From NCBI RefSeq assembly GCF_034676725.1, contig NZ_JAUCBR010000004.1, forward strand, positions 1,937,501 through 2,001,500: a stretch of 64,000 bases of DNA. Direction: 5' to 3'. The position numbers and the translations under genes are program-made. Position 1 is the stretch's first letter; each line of letters starts with the position of its first letter. Under the pieces are notes generated by a model, which was not told the DNA's origin, searched no databases, and saw only the letters and a program-made list of their open reading frames with translations. The DNA is from Denitromonas sp. (lineage in GTDB: Bacteria; Pseudomonadota; Gammaproteobacteria; Burkholderiales; Rhodocyclaceae). Positions 52,403 to 62,943 of this stretch are shown in pieces.

Positions 52403-54070
52403 TTACTCGGCGACGTGATAACGGCGCTGAATCACACGGAAGCGGTTGGCGACAAAGGCCGCGTCCGAGTAGCTGGCGTTGGCCGAGGGGTTGGCGCCGG
52501 TGCCGTGGTAGTCGGAGAAGGCTGCCGACTGATTCACGAACACGCCGCCGGTCAGGTTGATCGACAGCGCGACGCCGGCGCGCAGGGTGGCGTCGGTCAT
52601 GGCATCGATGACGTCCTGCCTGGTCGAATACAGGCCGACGGTGAGGGCGCCGTGTTCCTTGACGATGCGCTCGGACAAGGCGATGGCCGCTGCGCCATCG
52701 GCCACCTTGACCACGAAGCTGATCGGGCCGAAGCGCTCTTCCATATAGCTCTTTTCGTCCGCCGCGTCGCAGGTCAGCAGTACCGGGGTGTGCACCTCGG
52801 CGTCGGGGAACTGCGGATGCACCAGTTTTTTCGAGTCGAGCACGATCTTGCCGTGCGCGCCGGCTTCGTTGATGCGGTCGACCGTGGCGTCGGACTGGAT
52901 GGCGCCGAGCACCGCGGTGGCGACGTTGATGTCGCCGAGGAATTTCTCGATCGCCGCGCCGAGATCATGCGCCACCTCGTCGAAACTCTTGTGGCCCTGG
53001 TCGGTGTCGATGCCGCCGGCCGGCACCAGAATCGCCTGGGTGGTGGTGCACATCTGGCCCGAGTACAGGCTGAGCGTGAAGGCCAGGTTGCGCAGCATGG
53101 CTTTGTAGCTATCGGTGGATTCGATCACCACGTTGTTAACCCCGGCCAGCTCGGCATACACCTGAGCCTGGCGGGCGTTGTCGAGCAGCCACTGGCCGAA
53201 GACGTTGCTGCCGGTGAAGTCGATGGACTTGACCGCCGGGTGGGTGGCCAGCGCCTGGGTGTCGGCGCGCTTGTCGACCACGGCCAGGCTGATCAGGTTG
53301 GGGTCGAGGCCGGCCTCGACCAGTACCTCGCGCGCGATGCGCACGGTGATGGCGGCGGGCAGGATGGCGTTGCTGTGCGGCTTGATGATCACCGGGTTGC
53401 CGGTGGCCAGCGCGGCGAACACGCCGGGGTAGGTGTTCCAGGTGGGGAAGGTGCCGCAGCCGATCACCAGCGCCACGCCGCGGCCGACGATCTCGAAATG
53501 CTTCTTCATCACCAGCGGCGGGTTCTTGCCCTGCGGCTTGTTCCAGATGGCCTCGGGCACGACGCGCGACTGCTCGTCCCAGGCGTAGGCCACGGCCTCC
53601 AGGCCGCGGTCCTGCGCATGCGGGCCGCCGGCCTGGAAGGCCATCATCCAGCCCTGGCCGGTGGTCAGCATCACCGCGTGGGCGATCTCGAAGCTGCGCT
53701 TGTTGAGGCGGTCGAGGATCTCCAGGCACACGCCGGTGCGCCCGGCCGCGCCGAGCTTCTGCCAGGCGGGCATGGCGGCCTGGGCGGCGGCGATCAGCGC
53801 CTCGGTGTCGCACACCGGGTAGCTGACGTTCAGCGGCACGCCGTAGGGCGAGCGCTCGGAGGCGCTCCAGCCGCGCTGGCCGGGCTGGTCGAGCGCGAAC
53901 TCGCGACCGACGCAGGCGTCGATGGCGGCCTTGCCGTCGGCGTCGGCGGTTTCGCCATAGACGCGCGGACTGGGCATCTCGTTGAACGGCGTCCAGTAGG
54001 CACGCGAGCGGATGGCGCCGAGCGCCTGTTCCAGGGTGGCCTGATGCTTCTCGAACAGCGGGTGTGACAT
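52403..54070 (-). CDS. paaN: PaaN, aldehyde dehydrogenase-like phenylacetate protein
   Basis: A 555-residue protein of the PaaN family (opening HPLFEKHQATLEQALGAI). The ALDH core has GVALVIGCGTFPTWNTYPG for cofactor, ELAGVNNVVIES for the acid and SGQMCTTTQAILVP for the catalytic Cys. Unlike E. coli PaaZ there is no C-terminal MaoC hydratase domain, so oxepin hydrolysis needs another protein. It should oxidise the semialdehyde-CoA formed on ring opening. A sigma-70 promoter and likely operator lie just upstream. Confidence 0.9.
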   Translation of the reverse strand: MSHPLFEKHQATLEQALGAIRSRAYWTPFNEMPSPRVYGETADADGKAAIDACVGREFALDQPGQRGWSASERSPYGVPLNVSYPVCDTEALIAAAQAAMPAWQKLGAAGRTGVCLEILDRLNKRSFEIAHAVMLTTGQGWMMAFQAGGPHAQDRGLEAVAYAWDEQSRVVPEAIWNKPQGKNPPLVMKKHFEIVGRGVALVIGCGTFPTWNTYPGVFAALATGNPVIIKPHSNAILPAAITVRIAREVLVEAGLDPNLISLAVVDKRADTQALATHPAVKSIDFTGSNVFGQWLLDNARQAQVYAELAGVNNVVIESTDSYKAMLRNLAFTLSLYSGQMCTTTQAILVPAGGIDTDQGHKSFDEVAHDLGAAIEKFLGDINVATAVLGAIQSDATVDRINEAGAHGKIVLDSKKLVHPQFPDAEVHTPVLLTCDAADEKSYMEERFGPISFVVKVADGAAAIALSERIVKEHGALTVGLYSTRQDVIDAMTDATLRAGVALSINLTGGVFVNQSAAFSDYHGTGANPSANASYSDAAFVANRFRVIQRRYHVAE

Positions 54071-54163
54071 GGTGTCTCCTTCAGGGCGGCGGCCTGGCTC
54101 GGTACCTGGGGCGGGCGTGTCGGCCGTTTTTTGATCCGGGGCTTGCTTTTTTGACGTAGATCA

Positions 54164-54192
54164 ATTTTACTGTTGATCGACCGGTCGGTCAA
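54164..54192 (-). promoter_or_regulatory. Sigma-70 promoter of paaN
   Basis: On the - strand TTGACC (54192-54187) and TAAAAT (54169-54164) are separated by exactly 17 bp, a near-consensus -35/-10 pair about 95 bases upstream of the paaN start. Confidence 0.7.
54173..54192. promoter_or_regulatory. Likely PaaR/TetR operator
   Basis: TTGATCGACCGGTCGGTCAA is a 20-bp palindrome with one mismatched pair. It overlaps the -35 box and spacer of the paaN promoter and lies in the shared paaN/paaG control region. This is the size and position expected for the TetR regulator encoded at 62262. Confidence 0.65.
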
Positions 54193-54321
54193 ACAAAGAA
54201 AAAGCACGACACCGACCGCCGCAGTATAGGTTGCCGAACGCACGCTGCCGAGCAGGCCGCGACGCGAGCGGTGGAGGAGACACCCGCCCGGGCCCCGCCC
54301 CGGACGCCCAAGGACGACGCC

Positions 54322-55128
54322 ATGGCGCATGTTTTCGACACGATCACCCTCGAGATGTCCGAGGGCGTGGCCACCCTGACCCTCAACCGGCCCGAGCGGC
54401 TCAACAGCTTCACCGACGCCATGCACGCCGAAGTGCGTGCCGCGCTCGACGCGATCCGCGCCGGCCGCGCCGACGGCACGGTGCGCGCCATGGTGCTGAC
54501 CGGCGCCGGCCGCGGCTTCTGTGCCGGGCAGGATCTGTCGGACCGCAGCGTGTCGGCCGGCGATGCCGCGCCGGACCTGGGCGCCTCGGTCGAGAAAAAC
54601 TACAAGCCGCTGGTGATGGCGCTGCGCGCACTCGACATGCCGGTGATTGCCGCCGTCAATGGCGTGGCCGCCGGCGCGGGCGCCAATCTGGCGCTGGCCT
54701 GTGACCTGGTGTTTGCCGCGCGTTCGGCCAGCTTCATTCAGGCCTTCTGCAAGCTGGGTCTGATCCCCGACACCGGCGGCACCTGGATTTTGCCGCGACT
54801 GCTCGGTCCGGCACGGGCGATGGGTCTGGCGATGCTCGGCGACAAACTGCCGGCCGAGCAGGCCGAAGCCTGGGGCCTGATCTGGAAGTGTGTGGATGAT
54901 GCCGACTTGATGCCGACGGTGAGTGCGCTCGCCCGCCAGATGGCGGCCGGCCCGACCTTCGGCTTTGCCCAGACCAAGAAGGCGATCTGGGCCAGTTCGA
55001 CCCAGGACTTCGCCACCCAGCTCGACATGGAGCGCGACATGATGCGCGCCTGTGGCCAGTCGGACGACTATCGCGAGGGCGTGGCCGCCTTCATGGAAAA
55101 GCGCGCGCCGCGCTTTACGGGGCGCTGA
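54322..55128 (+). CDS. paaG: PaaG, 1,2-epoxyphenylacetyl-CoA isomerase
   Basis: A 268-residue crotonase-fold enzyme that converts the ring epoxide to the oxepin form and later isomerises the unsaturated thioester. Oxyanion-hole and active-site segments are GAGRGFCAGQDLSDR and KLGLIPDTGGTWILPRLLG. The start at 54322 (MAHVFDTITLEM) is chosen over an upstream GC-rich extension. First gene of the + strand paa operon, four bases before paaH. Confidence 0.92.
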   Translation: MAHVFDTITLEMSEGVATLTLNRPERLNSFTDAMHAEVRAALDAIRAGRADGTVRAMVLTGAGRGFCAGQDLSDRSVSAGDAAPDLGASVEKNYKPLVMALRALDMPVIAAVNGVAAGAGANLALACDLVFAARSASFIQAFCKLGLIPDTGGTWILPRLLGPARAMGLAMLGDKLPAEQAEAWGLIWKCVDDADLMPTVSALARQMAAGPTFGFAQTKKAIWASSTQDFATQLDMERDMMRACGQSDDYREGVAAFMEKRAPRFTGR

Positions 55129-55131
55129 ACG

Positions 55132-56658
55132 ATGCGCGCGCTGAAGACCTCCGACAAGGTGCTGGTGATCGGCGCCGGCGCCATGGGCAGCGGCATCGCC
55201 CATGTGGCCGCCGTGGCCGGCCACACCGTCTACTTGTATGATATGCAGGCCGAGGCGGTCGCGCGTGGCCGTGCCGGCATCGCCAAGGATCTGGACGTCC
55301 TGGTCAGCCGCGACAAGCTTGGCCGCGAGGTCGCCGACGCGGCGCTGGCGCGGGTGCTGCCGATCGGCAATCTGTCCGATGCGCAGGATGCGCGGCTGGC
55401 GATCGAGGCCGTGGTCGAGCGGCTCGACGTCAAGCAGGCGCTGTTCGCCGAGCTTGAGGCCATCCTCGCGCCCGAGGCGATCCTCGCCACCAATACCTCC
55501 TCTCTGTCGATCACCGCCCTGGCCGCGCCGCTGGCCCGGCCCGGCCAGGTGGTGGGCATGCACTTCTTCAACCCCGCGCCGCGCATGAAGCTGGTCGAGG
55601 TGGTGTCGGGCCTGGCCACCGCGCCGGCCGTGGCGCAGACCGTCCATGCCACCGCCGGTGTGTGGGGCAAGGTGCCGGTGTTCGCCAAGTCCACGCCGGG
55701 CTTCATCGTCAATCGGGTGGCGCGCCCCTACTACGGCGAGGCGCTGCGCGTGCTGGCCGAGCAGGCCGCCACGCCGGCCACGCTGGATGCGGCGATGCGC
55801 GAGGGCTGCGGCTTTCCGATGGGGCCCTTCGAGCTGATGGACCTGATCGGCCACGATGTGAACCACGCTGTCAGCCAGTCGGTGTATGCCGCCTGCTTCA
55901 ACGACAGCCGCTACACCCCGCACCTGATCCAGCAGGAGCTGGTGTACGCCGGGCGCCTCGGCCGCAAGAGCGGTCAGGGTTTCTACGCCTACGGCGAGGG
56001 GGCTGCGTTGCCGGCGCCGGCAGATCTGCCACTCGCCCCGGCGGCGCGGCGGGTGCGCGTGGTGGGCGACCTCGGCCCCGCCGCGGCGCTGATCGGCCGT
56101 CTCGAACAGGCGGGCCTCACCGTCGAGCGCACCGCCGGCACGGGCCACGGCTGGCTGGAGATCGGCGCGGCGCGCCTGATGCTCAGCGACGGGCGCACCG
56201 CCACCCGGCGTGCGGTCGACAGCGGCTTCGACCATGTGGTGCTGTTCGACCTGTGCCTCGACTTTGCCAAGACCCCGCGCCTGACCCTGAGCGCCGCCGA
56301 CCAATGCGGTCGCGGCGCGCTCACCGATGTTGTCGGCACCTTGCAGGCGGCCAGCTTCAAGGTGGCGCAACTGGACGACGTGGCCGGGCTGCTGGCGCTG
56401 CGCACCGTGGCCATGCTGGCCAACGAAGCCGCCGACGCGGTACTCGCCGGCATCGGCTCGGCGGCCGACATCGACACCGCCATGCGCTACGGCACCAACT
56501 ATCCGCTGGGGCCGCTGGCCTGGGCCGACCGGCTCGGCCCGGCCTTTATCGCCGAGGTGCTCGACCACCTGCGCGCGCATTATGTCGATACCCGCTACCG
56601 CCTCTCGCCGCTGCTGCAACGCAAGGCGCTGACCGGCGCCACCTTTCATGCCCACTGA
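55132..56658 (+). CDS. paaH: PaaH, 3-hydroxyadipyl-CoA dehydrogenase
   Basis: A 508-residue 3-hydroxyacyl-CoA dehydrogenase. NAD motif VIGAGAMGSGIAH at residues 11-23, catalytic region HFFNPAPRMKLVEVV and a first C-terminal domain KSTPGFIVNRVARPYYGEA. A second copy of that domain lies near residues 400-500 (MRYGTNYPLGPLAWADRLG). It oxidises 3-hydroxyadipyl-CoA in the beta-oxidation half of the pathway. The 3' end overlaps paaI by 11 bases. Confidence 0.92.
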   Translation: MRALKTSDKVLVIGAGAMGSGIAHVAAVAGHTVYLYDMQAEAVARGRAGIAKDLDVLVSRDKLGREVADAALARVLPIGNLSDAQDARLAIEAVVERLDVKQALFAELEAILAPEAILATNTSSLSITALAAPLARPGQVVGMHFFNPAPRMKLVEVVSGLATAPAVAQTVHATAGVWGKVPVFAKSTPGFIVNRVARPYYGEALRVLAEQAATPATLDAAMREGCGFPMGPFELMDLIGHDVNHAVSQSVYAACFNDSRYTPHLIQQELVYAGRLGRKSGQGFYAYGEGAALPAPADLPLAPAARRVRVVGDLGPAAALIGRLEQAGLTVERTAGTGHGWLEIGAARLMLSDGRTATRRAVDSGFDHVVLFDLCLDFAKTPRLTLSAADQCGRGALTDVVGTLQAASFKVAQLDDVAGLLALRTVAMLANEAADAVLAGIGSAADIDTAMRYGTNYPLGPLAWADRLGPAFIAEVLDHLRAHYVDTRYRLSPLLQRKALTGATFHAH

Positions 56659-57112
56659 CACGAGCCCCATGGACGCCAAGACACTCACTCCCCAGCAGAT
56701 CGCCGAACAGGTGCGCGACACCATGTTCGCCAACGACCAGGCCTCGCGCGGCCTCGGCATGCAGTTTATCGAGGTCGGCCCCGGCCGCGCCACGCTGACC
56801 ATGACCGTGCGCGCCGACATGCTCAACGGCTTCGCCATCATCCACGGCGGCTTCGTCACCACGCTGGCCGACTCGGCCTTTGCCTTTGCCTGCAACAGCT
56901 ACAACGAGCAGACGGTGGCCTCGGGCATCAGCGTGGATTTCATCGCGCCGGCGCGCGAGGGCGACGTGCTCACCGCCACGGCGCGCGAAGTGGCGCTGTC
57001 GGGCCGCACCGGGGTGTACGACATCACCGTGACCAACCAGCACGGCGCCATCATTGCCGTGATGCGGGGCAAGAGCTACCGGCTCAAGGGCCGGGCGGTG
57101 TTCCCGCAGTAA
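56648..57112 (+). CDS. paaI: PaaI, hotdog-fold acyl-CoA thioesterase
   Basis: A 154-residue hotdog thioesterase. GFAIIHGGFVTTLADSAFAFACNSY is the PaaI catalytic helix region and SVDFIAPAREGDVLTA the following strand. It releases CoA from dead-end hydroxyphenylacetyl-CoA and ring-hydroxylated thioesters. The start is ATG 56648 (overlapping paaH) or 56669. Confidence 0.92.
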   Translation: MPTDTSPMDAKTLTPQQIAEQVRDTMFANDQASRGLGMQFIEVGPGRATLTMTVRADMLNGFAIIHGGFVTTLADSAFAFACNSYNEQTVASGISVDFIAPAREGDVLTATAREVALSGRTGVYDITVTNQHGAIIAVMRGKSYRLKGRAVFPQ

Positions 57113-57187
57113 AGACATCCACGCGGCGGCGCGACATAAAAAGACCAGGCGCCGCCGACACCAGAGACAGGGAAGAGGAGACAAACC

Positions 57188-58510
<1,323 letters not shown>

Positions 58511-58540
58511 GCGCGCCCCAAGCACGCAAGGAGAGCACTG

Positions 58541-59542
58541 ATGTATACCCAAGCACTCGACATCCCCGGCCAGCAGCCCAAGGGCAAGCCCGATGCGGTC
58601 GAAAATGCCGCCTACCAGGCCGAGTTCGACGCCCGCATCGACGCCGGCGCCACCATCGAAGCCAAGGACTGGATGCCCGAGGCCTACCGCAAGACGCTGA
58701 TCCGCCAGATCAGCCAGCATGCGCATTCGGAGATCGTCGGCATGCTGCCCGAAGGCAACTGGATCAGTCGCGCACCGAGCCTCAAGCGCAAGGCCATCTT
58801 GCTGGCCAAGGTGCAGGACGAGGGCGGTCACGGTCTCTACCTCTACGCCGCCGCCGAGACGCTCGGCGTGTCGCGCGACGAGCTGACCGAGGCGCTGCTC
58901 TCGGGCAAGGCCAAGTACAGCTCCATCTTCAATTACCCGACGCTCAACTGGGCCGACGTGGGCGTGATCGGCTGGCTGGTCGACGGCGCGGCGATCATGA
59001 ACCAGATCCCGCTGTGCAAGTGCAGCTACGGCCCCTACGCCCGCGCCATGGTGCGGGTGTGCAAGGAGGAGTCCTTCCACCAGCGCCAGGGCTACGACGC
59101 CCTGCTGGCGATGATGGGTGGCACCGAGGAACAGCGCGAGATGGTGCAGGACGCGGTCAATCGCTGGTGGTGGCCGTCGCTGATGATGTTCGGCCCGCAT
59201 GACGCCGACTCGCCCAACTCCGGCCAGAGCATGCGCTGGGGCATCAAGCGCATCTCCAACGACGACCTGCGCCAGAAGTTCGTCGACGCCACGGTGCCGC
59301 AGGCCAAGGTGCTCGGCGTGACGCTGCCCGACCCGGACCTCAAGTGGAACGAGGACCGCGGCCACTACGACTTTGGCACCATCGACTGGGACGAATTCTG
59401 GAACGTGGTCAATGGTCACGGCCAGTGCAACGTCGATCGCCTGGCCACCCGCGTCAAGGCCTGGGAAGACGGTGCCTGGGTGCGCGAAGCGGCGATCGCC
59501 CACGCCGAAAAACAGGCGGCCCGCGAGAAGGCCGCGGCCTGA
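58541..59542 (+). CDS. paaA: PaaA, catalytic subunit of phenylacetyl-CoA epoxidase
   Basis: A 333-residue ferritin-like di-iron oxygenase subunit. Iron-binding ExxH pairs are visible in KVQDEGGHGLYLY and CKEESFHQRQGYD. It inserts one oxygen atom into the aromatic ring of phenylacetyl-CoA, with PaaC as structural partner. AAGGAG lies before ATG 58541. Confidence 0.95.
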   Translation: MYTQALDIPGQQPKGKPDAVENAAYQAEFDARIDAGATIEAKDWMPEAYRKTLIRQISQHAHSEIVGMLPEGNWISRAPSLKRKAILLAKVQDEGGHGLYLYAAAETLGVSRDELTEALLSGKAKYSSIFNYPTLNWADVGVIGWLVDGAAIMNQIPLCKCSYGPYARAMVRVCKEESFHQRQGYDALLAMMGGTEEQREMVQDAVNRWWWPSLMMFGPHDADSPNSGQSMRWGIKRISNDDLRQKFVDATVPQAKVLGVTLPDPDLKWNEDRGHYDFGTIDWDEFWNVVNGHGQCNVDRLATRVKAWEDGAWVREAAIAHAEKQAAREKAAA

Positions 59543-59562
59543 CAGAGACAATGGAGAACATC

Positions 59563-59850
59563 ATGGAACGCAAGGAATGGCCGCTGTGGGAAATTTTCGT
59601 CCGCAGCAAGAACGGCCTCGATCACAAGCACTGTGGCAGCGTGCATGCCACCGACGCACGCATGGCCCTGCAGGTCGCGCGTGATGTGTACACCCGCCGC
59701 CAGGAAGGCGTGTCGATCTGGGCGGTGAAGGCCTCGGACATCGTCGCCTCCGACCCGGACGCCAAGCCCGAGCTGTTCGACCCGGCCGAGGACAAGATCT
59801 ACCGGCACCCGACCTTCTACACGCTGCCCGACGAAGTGGACCACATGTGA
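59563..59850 (+). CDS. paaB: PaaB, epoxidase subunit
   Basis: A 95-residue protein; the start at 59563 (MERKEWPLWEIFVRSKNGL) has GGAG seven bases before, preferred over ATG 59551. The pattern WEIFVRSKNGLDHKHCGSVHA and EDKIYRHPTFYTLPDEV are family-specific. It bridges oxygenase subunits and is needed for activity. Its stop overlaps the paaC start (TGATG). Confidence 0.94.
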   Translation: MERKEWPLWEIFVRSKNGLDHKHCGSVHATDARMALQVARDVYTRRQEGVSIWAVKASDIVASDPDAKPELFDPAEDKIYRHPTFYTLPDEVDHM

Positions 59851-60626
59851 TGGGGGCGCCAATGACGATGCAGACCACCCCCGAGCACCTGGAATACGTG
59901 CTGCGCCTCGGCGACGCGGCGCTGATCCACGGCCAGCGCCTGTCCGAGTGGTGCGGCCATGCGCCGGTGCTCGAAGAAGACATGGCCATGGCCAACATGG
60001 CGCTCGACCTCATCGGCCAGGCGCGCCTGCTGCTGACCCACGCCGGCAAGCTCGAAGGGCAGGGGCGCGACGAAGACGCGCTGGCCTTCCTGCGCCACGA
60101 GGGCCAGTACCGCAACCCGACGCTGTGCGAGATGCCCAACACGGACTTCGCCCACACCCTGGTCAAGGCCTTCCTGCTCGGCAGCTTCAACCTGCTGCTG
60201 TGGGAGCGCCTCGGCGGTTCGGGCGATGCCGAGCTGGCCGCGATTGCCGCCAAGAGCCTGAAGGAAGCGCGCTACCACGCCGAGCACACTGGCGACTGGG
60301 TGATCCGTCTCGGCGACGGCACCGAGGAGAGCCACCGCCGCGCCCAGGCCGCACTCGACGTGCTGTGGCCCTACACCAACGAGCTGTTCGCGCCCAACGC
60401 CACCGACGACACGGTGTCCGCCGCCGGCATCGGCCCGGCCTGGTCGGAGCTGGCCGCGGACTGGGAAGCCGCCGTGCTGCCGGTGCTCCAGCACGCCACG
60501 CTCACCGTGCCGGCGCGCACGCCCTTCCAGAGCTATGGCAAGTTCGGTCGCCACAGCGAATACATGGGCCATCTGCTGGCGCACATGCAGCACCTGCCGC
60601 GCAGCTTCCCCGGCGCGACGTGGTAA
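59850..60626 (+). CDS. paaC: PaaC, structural subunit of phenylacetyl-CoA epoxidase
   Basis: A 258-residue ferritin-like subunit partner of PaaA. RLGDAALIHGQRLSEWCGHAP and KEARYHAEHTGDWVIRLGDG are typical. The first possible ATG, at 59850, overlaps the paaB stop (a GTG at 59847 and ATGs at 59862 and 59868 are also in frame). It holds PaaA in the active heteromer. Confidence 0.93.
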   Translation: MGAPMTMQTTPEHLEYVLRLGDAALIHGQRLSEWCGHAPVLEEDMAMANMALDLIGQARLLLTHAGKLEGQGRDEDALAFLRHEGQYRNPTLCEMPNTDFAHTLVKAFLLGSFNLLLWERLGGSGDAELAAIAAKSLKEARYHAEHTGDWVIRLGDGTEESHRRAQAALDVLWPYTNELFAPNATDDTVSAAGIGPAWSELAADWEAAVLPVLQHATLTVPARTPFQSYGKFGRHSEYMGHLLAHMQHLPRSFPGATW

Positions 60627-60631
60627 CCGCG

Positions 60632-61120
60632 ATGCTGACCGAAGCCCAGGCCTGGCAGGCGCTCGATGCGGTGGAAGACCCCGAGATCCCGGTGGTCTCG
60701 GTCACCGAGCTGGGCATCGTGCGCGAGGTCGTCGCCGAAGGCGACGCGCTGCGCGTGGTGGTCACGCCGACCTACAGCGGCTGCCCGGCCACCGAGCTGA
60801 TCGCCGAGAGCATCGTCGATGCGCTCAAGGCGGCCGGCGCTGGCGCGGTGACGGTCGAGACCCGGCTGTCGCCGGCCTGGAGCACCGACTGGATCGCCGA
60901 CGACGCGCGCGACAAGCTGCGCGCCTACGGCATCGTGCCGCCGCAGTCGGCGGCGCCGGGCGGTGGCCAGGTGGTGCGCTTCATGTCGCGCACCCTGCCA
61001 TGCCCGCGCTGCGGCTCGACGCGCACCACGCGCCTGTCCGAATTCGGTTCCACCGCCTGCAAGGCGCTGTATCGCTGCGAAGACTGCCGCGAGCCTTTCG
61101 AATACTTCAAACCGATCTGA
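60632..61120 (+). CDS. paaD: PaaD, maturation factor of the epoxidase
   Basis: A 162-residue protein. The N-terminal DUF59/MIP18-like domain (DAVEDPEIPVVSVTELGIV, PTYSGCPATELIAESI) is followed by a C-terminal metal-binding tail with CPRCGS and CEDC. It is thought to help assemble the Fe-S or di-iron centres. The start at 60632 is used; GTG 60620 overlaps paaC. Confidence 0.92.
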   Translation: MLTEAQAWQALDAVEDPEIPVVSVTELGIVREVVAEGDALRVVVTPTYSGCPATELIAESIVDALKAAGAGAVTVETRLSPAWSTDWIADDARDKLRAYGIVPPQSAAPGGGQVVRFMSRTLPCPRCGSTRTTRLSEFGSTACKALYRCEDCREPFEYFKPI

Positions 61121-61140
61121 AAAAGCTCGGGAGAGACCGC

Positions 61141-62211
61141 ATGAATCCCAAATTCCACCCCCTCAAGATTGCCGAAGTGCGCCGCGAGACGGCCGACTCG
61201 GTGAGCCTGCGCTTCAATGTGCCGGCCGAACTGGCCGAGGACTACCGCTTCGTGCAGGGCCAGCACCTGACGCTCAAGGCCCGTGTCGACGGTCAGGATG
61301 TGCGCCGCTCCTATTCCATCTGCGCCGGCGTCGACGACGGCGAGCTGCGCGTGGCGATCAAGCAGGTCAAGGGCGGCCTGTTCTCCAGCTGGGTCAACGG
61401 CGGCGCGCTCAAGGCCGGCGACACCGTCGAGGTGATGACGCCGGAGGGGCGCTTCCACGCCCCGCTCGATGCGGCCCACGCCAAGCACTATGTGGCTTTC
61501 GCCGCCGGCAGCGGCATCACCCCGATCCTGTCGCTGATCAAGACCACGCTGGCGCGCGAGCCGGGCAGCCGCTTCACCCTGGTGTATGGCAACCGCGGCA
61601 CCAAGAGCGTGATGTTCGGCGAGGCGCTCGAGGACATCAAGAACCGCTACCTGACCCGCTTTACCTTCTACTCGCTGTTCTCGCGCGAGGCACAGGACGT
61701 GCCGCTGTTCAACGGCCGGCTCGACCAGGCCAAGGTGGCCGCCTTCCTCGACACGCTGATCCCGGTCGGCGACATCGACGAGGCCTTCATCTGCGGGCCC
61801 GGCGCGATGATCGACGAGGTCGAGGCGGCGCTGCTGGCCGCTGGCCTGGACGCCGGCCACATCCACCTGGAGCGCTTTGGCGTCCCCGACGCGGCGCCGA
61901 CCCACCATGCCGAGCCGGGCGACGCCGCGGCGGCGACCATCACCCTGATCCAGGACGGCCTGCGCCGCGAGGTGGCCTTCCGCAAGGACGACCCGTCGAT
62001 CCTCGACGTGGCGCTGGGCGCCGGCATGGACCTGCCGTATGCCTGCAAGGGTGGGGTATGCTGCACCTGCCGCGCCAAGGTGCTCGAAGGCCGCGTCCGC
62101 ATGGACAAGAACTTCGCCCTCGAGCAGACCGATGTGGACGCCGGCTATGTGCTCACCTGTCAGGCCCATCCGCTCACCGAGCGGGTCGTCATCAGTTTTG
62201 ACGAGCGTTGA
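61141..62211 (+). CDS. paaE: PaaE, reductase of phenylacetyl-CoA epoxidase
   Basis: A 356-residue electron-transfer subunit. The FAD domain contains RRSYSICAG and the NAD(P) domain contains AAGSGITPILSLIK. A plant-type [2Fe-2S] ferredoxin domain closes the protein with CKGGVCCTC and a fourth Cys in YVLTCQAHP. It passes electrons from NADPH to the di-iron centre of PaaA. The start at 61141 follows GGGAGAG. Confidence 0.95.
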   Translation: MNPKFHPLKIAEVRRETADSVSLRFNVPAELAEDYRFVQGQHLTLKARVDGQDVRRSYSICAGVDDGELRVAIKQVKGGLFSSWVNGGALKAGDTVEVMTPEGRFHAPLDAAHAKHYVAFAAGSGITPILSLIKTTLAREPGSRFTLVYGNRGTKSVMFGEALEDIKNRYLTRFTFYSLFSREAQDVPLFNGRLDQAKVAAFLDTLIPVGDIDEAFICGPGAMIDEVEAALLAAGLDAGHIHLERFGVPDAAPTHHAEPGDAAAATITLIQDGLRREVAFRKDDPSILDVALGAGMDLPYACKGGVCCTCRAKVLEGRVRMDKNFALEQTDVDAGYVLTCQAHPLTERVVISFDER

Positions 62212-62261
62212 GATGGTCGCCCCGACGGTGAGCGTTTTGCATTCGAACGGGCAACACACAC

Positions 62262-62885
62262 ATGGCACGTACCAAAGCAGCGACTCACGACCAGCAACGC
62301 AACGCCATCCTCGCGAAGGCGGCGGAGCTGTTTGCCGACAAGGGTTTCCACGCCACCTCCATGTCGCAGCTGGCGGCCGCCTGCGGCGTTTCCAAGCCGC
62401 TGCTCTACCACTACGCCAAGGACAAGGCGGAGATGCTGTTCAGTGTGGCCGACAGCTACATGGACACCCTCGTGGAGCTGGTGGACGAGGTCGAATCCGA
62501 GGCGCTGCCGCCCGAAGCGCATCTGCGCCGGCTGATCGCCCGCTTTCTCGAAACCTACGCCACCGCGCACAGCCATCACCGTGTGCTGGTGCAGGACGTG
62601 CGCCATCTGGACGAGGTGCCGCGCCAGCAGGTGGCCGACAAGGAGCGGGCGGTGGTGGCGGCCTTCGCACGGGCGGTGGCGGCGGTCGAGCCGGGCATCA
62701 GCGCCAAGGGCCTGGACAAGGTCGTGGCGATGATCCTGTTCGGCATGATGAACTGGACCTTCACCTGGTTGCGCGCCAACGGCCCGCTGACCTACGAGGA
62801 CATGGCGCCGCTGGTGACGGGCATTTTGCTCAACGGGGTGCACGGCACGCTCGGCGAGCGCAAGCACAGCAACGTGCCCGCCTGA
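62262..62885 (+). CDS. paaR: TetR-family regulator of the paa genes
   Basis: A 207-residue regulator. The N-terminal HTH is FHATSMSQLAAACGVSKPLLYHYAKDKAEML, with a TetR C-terminal all-helical ligand domain. It lies inside the paa operon between paaE and paaJ. Betaproteobacterial phenylacetate genes are commonly repressed by a TetR protein that releases DNA on binding phenylacetyl-CoA; the 20-bp palindrome at 54173 is its likely site. The symbol is assigned by context. Confidence 0.85.
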   Translation: MARTKAATHDQQRNAILAKAAELFADKGFHATSMSQLAAACGVSKPLLYHYAKDKAEMLFSVADSYMDTLVELVDEVESEALPPEAHLRRLIARFLETYATAHSHHRVLVQDVRHLDEVPRQQVADKERAVVAAFARAVAAVEPGISAKGLDKVVAMILFGMMNWTFTWLRANGPLTYEDMAPLVTGILLNGVHGTLGERKHSNVPA

Positions 62886-62943
62886 CGCGGCGCGCACCGG
62901 CCTGCCGGCCGGTGGCGACACGTCGTCGGGCACATCAAGGGAG

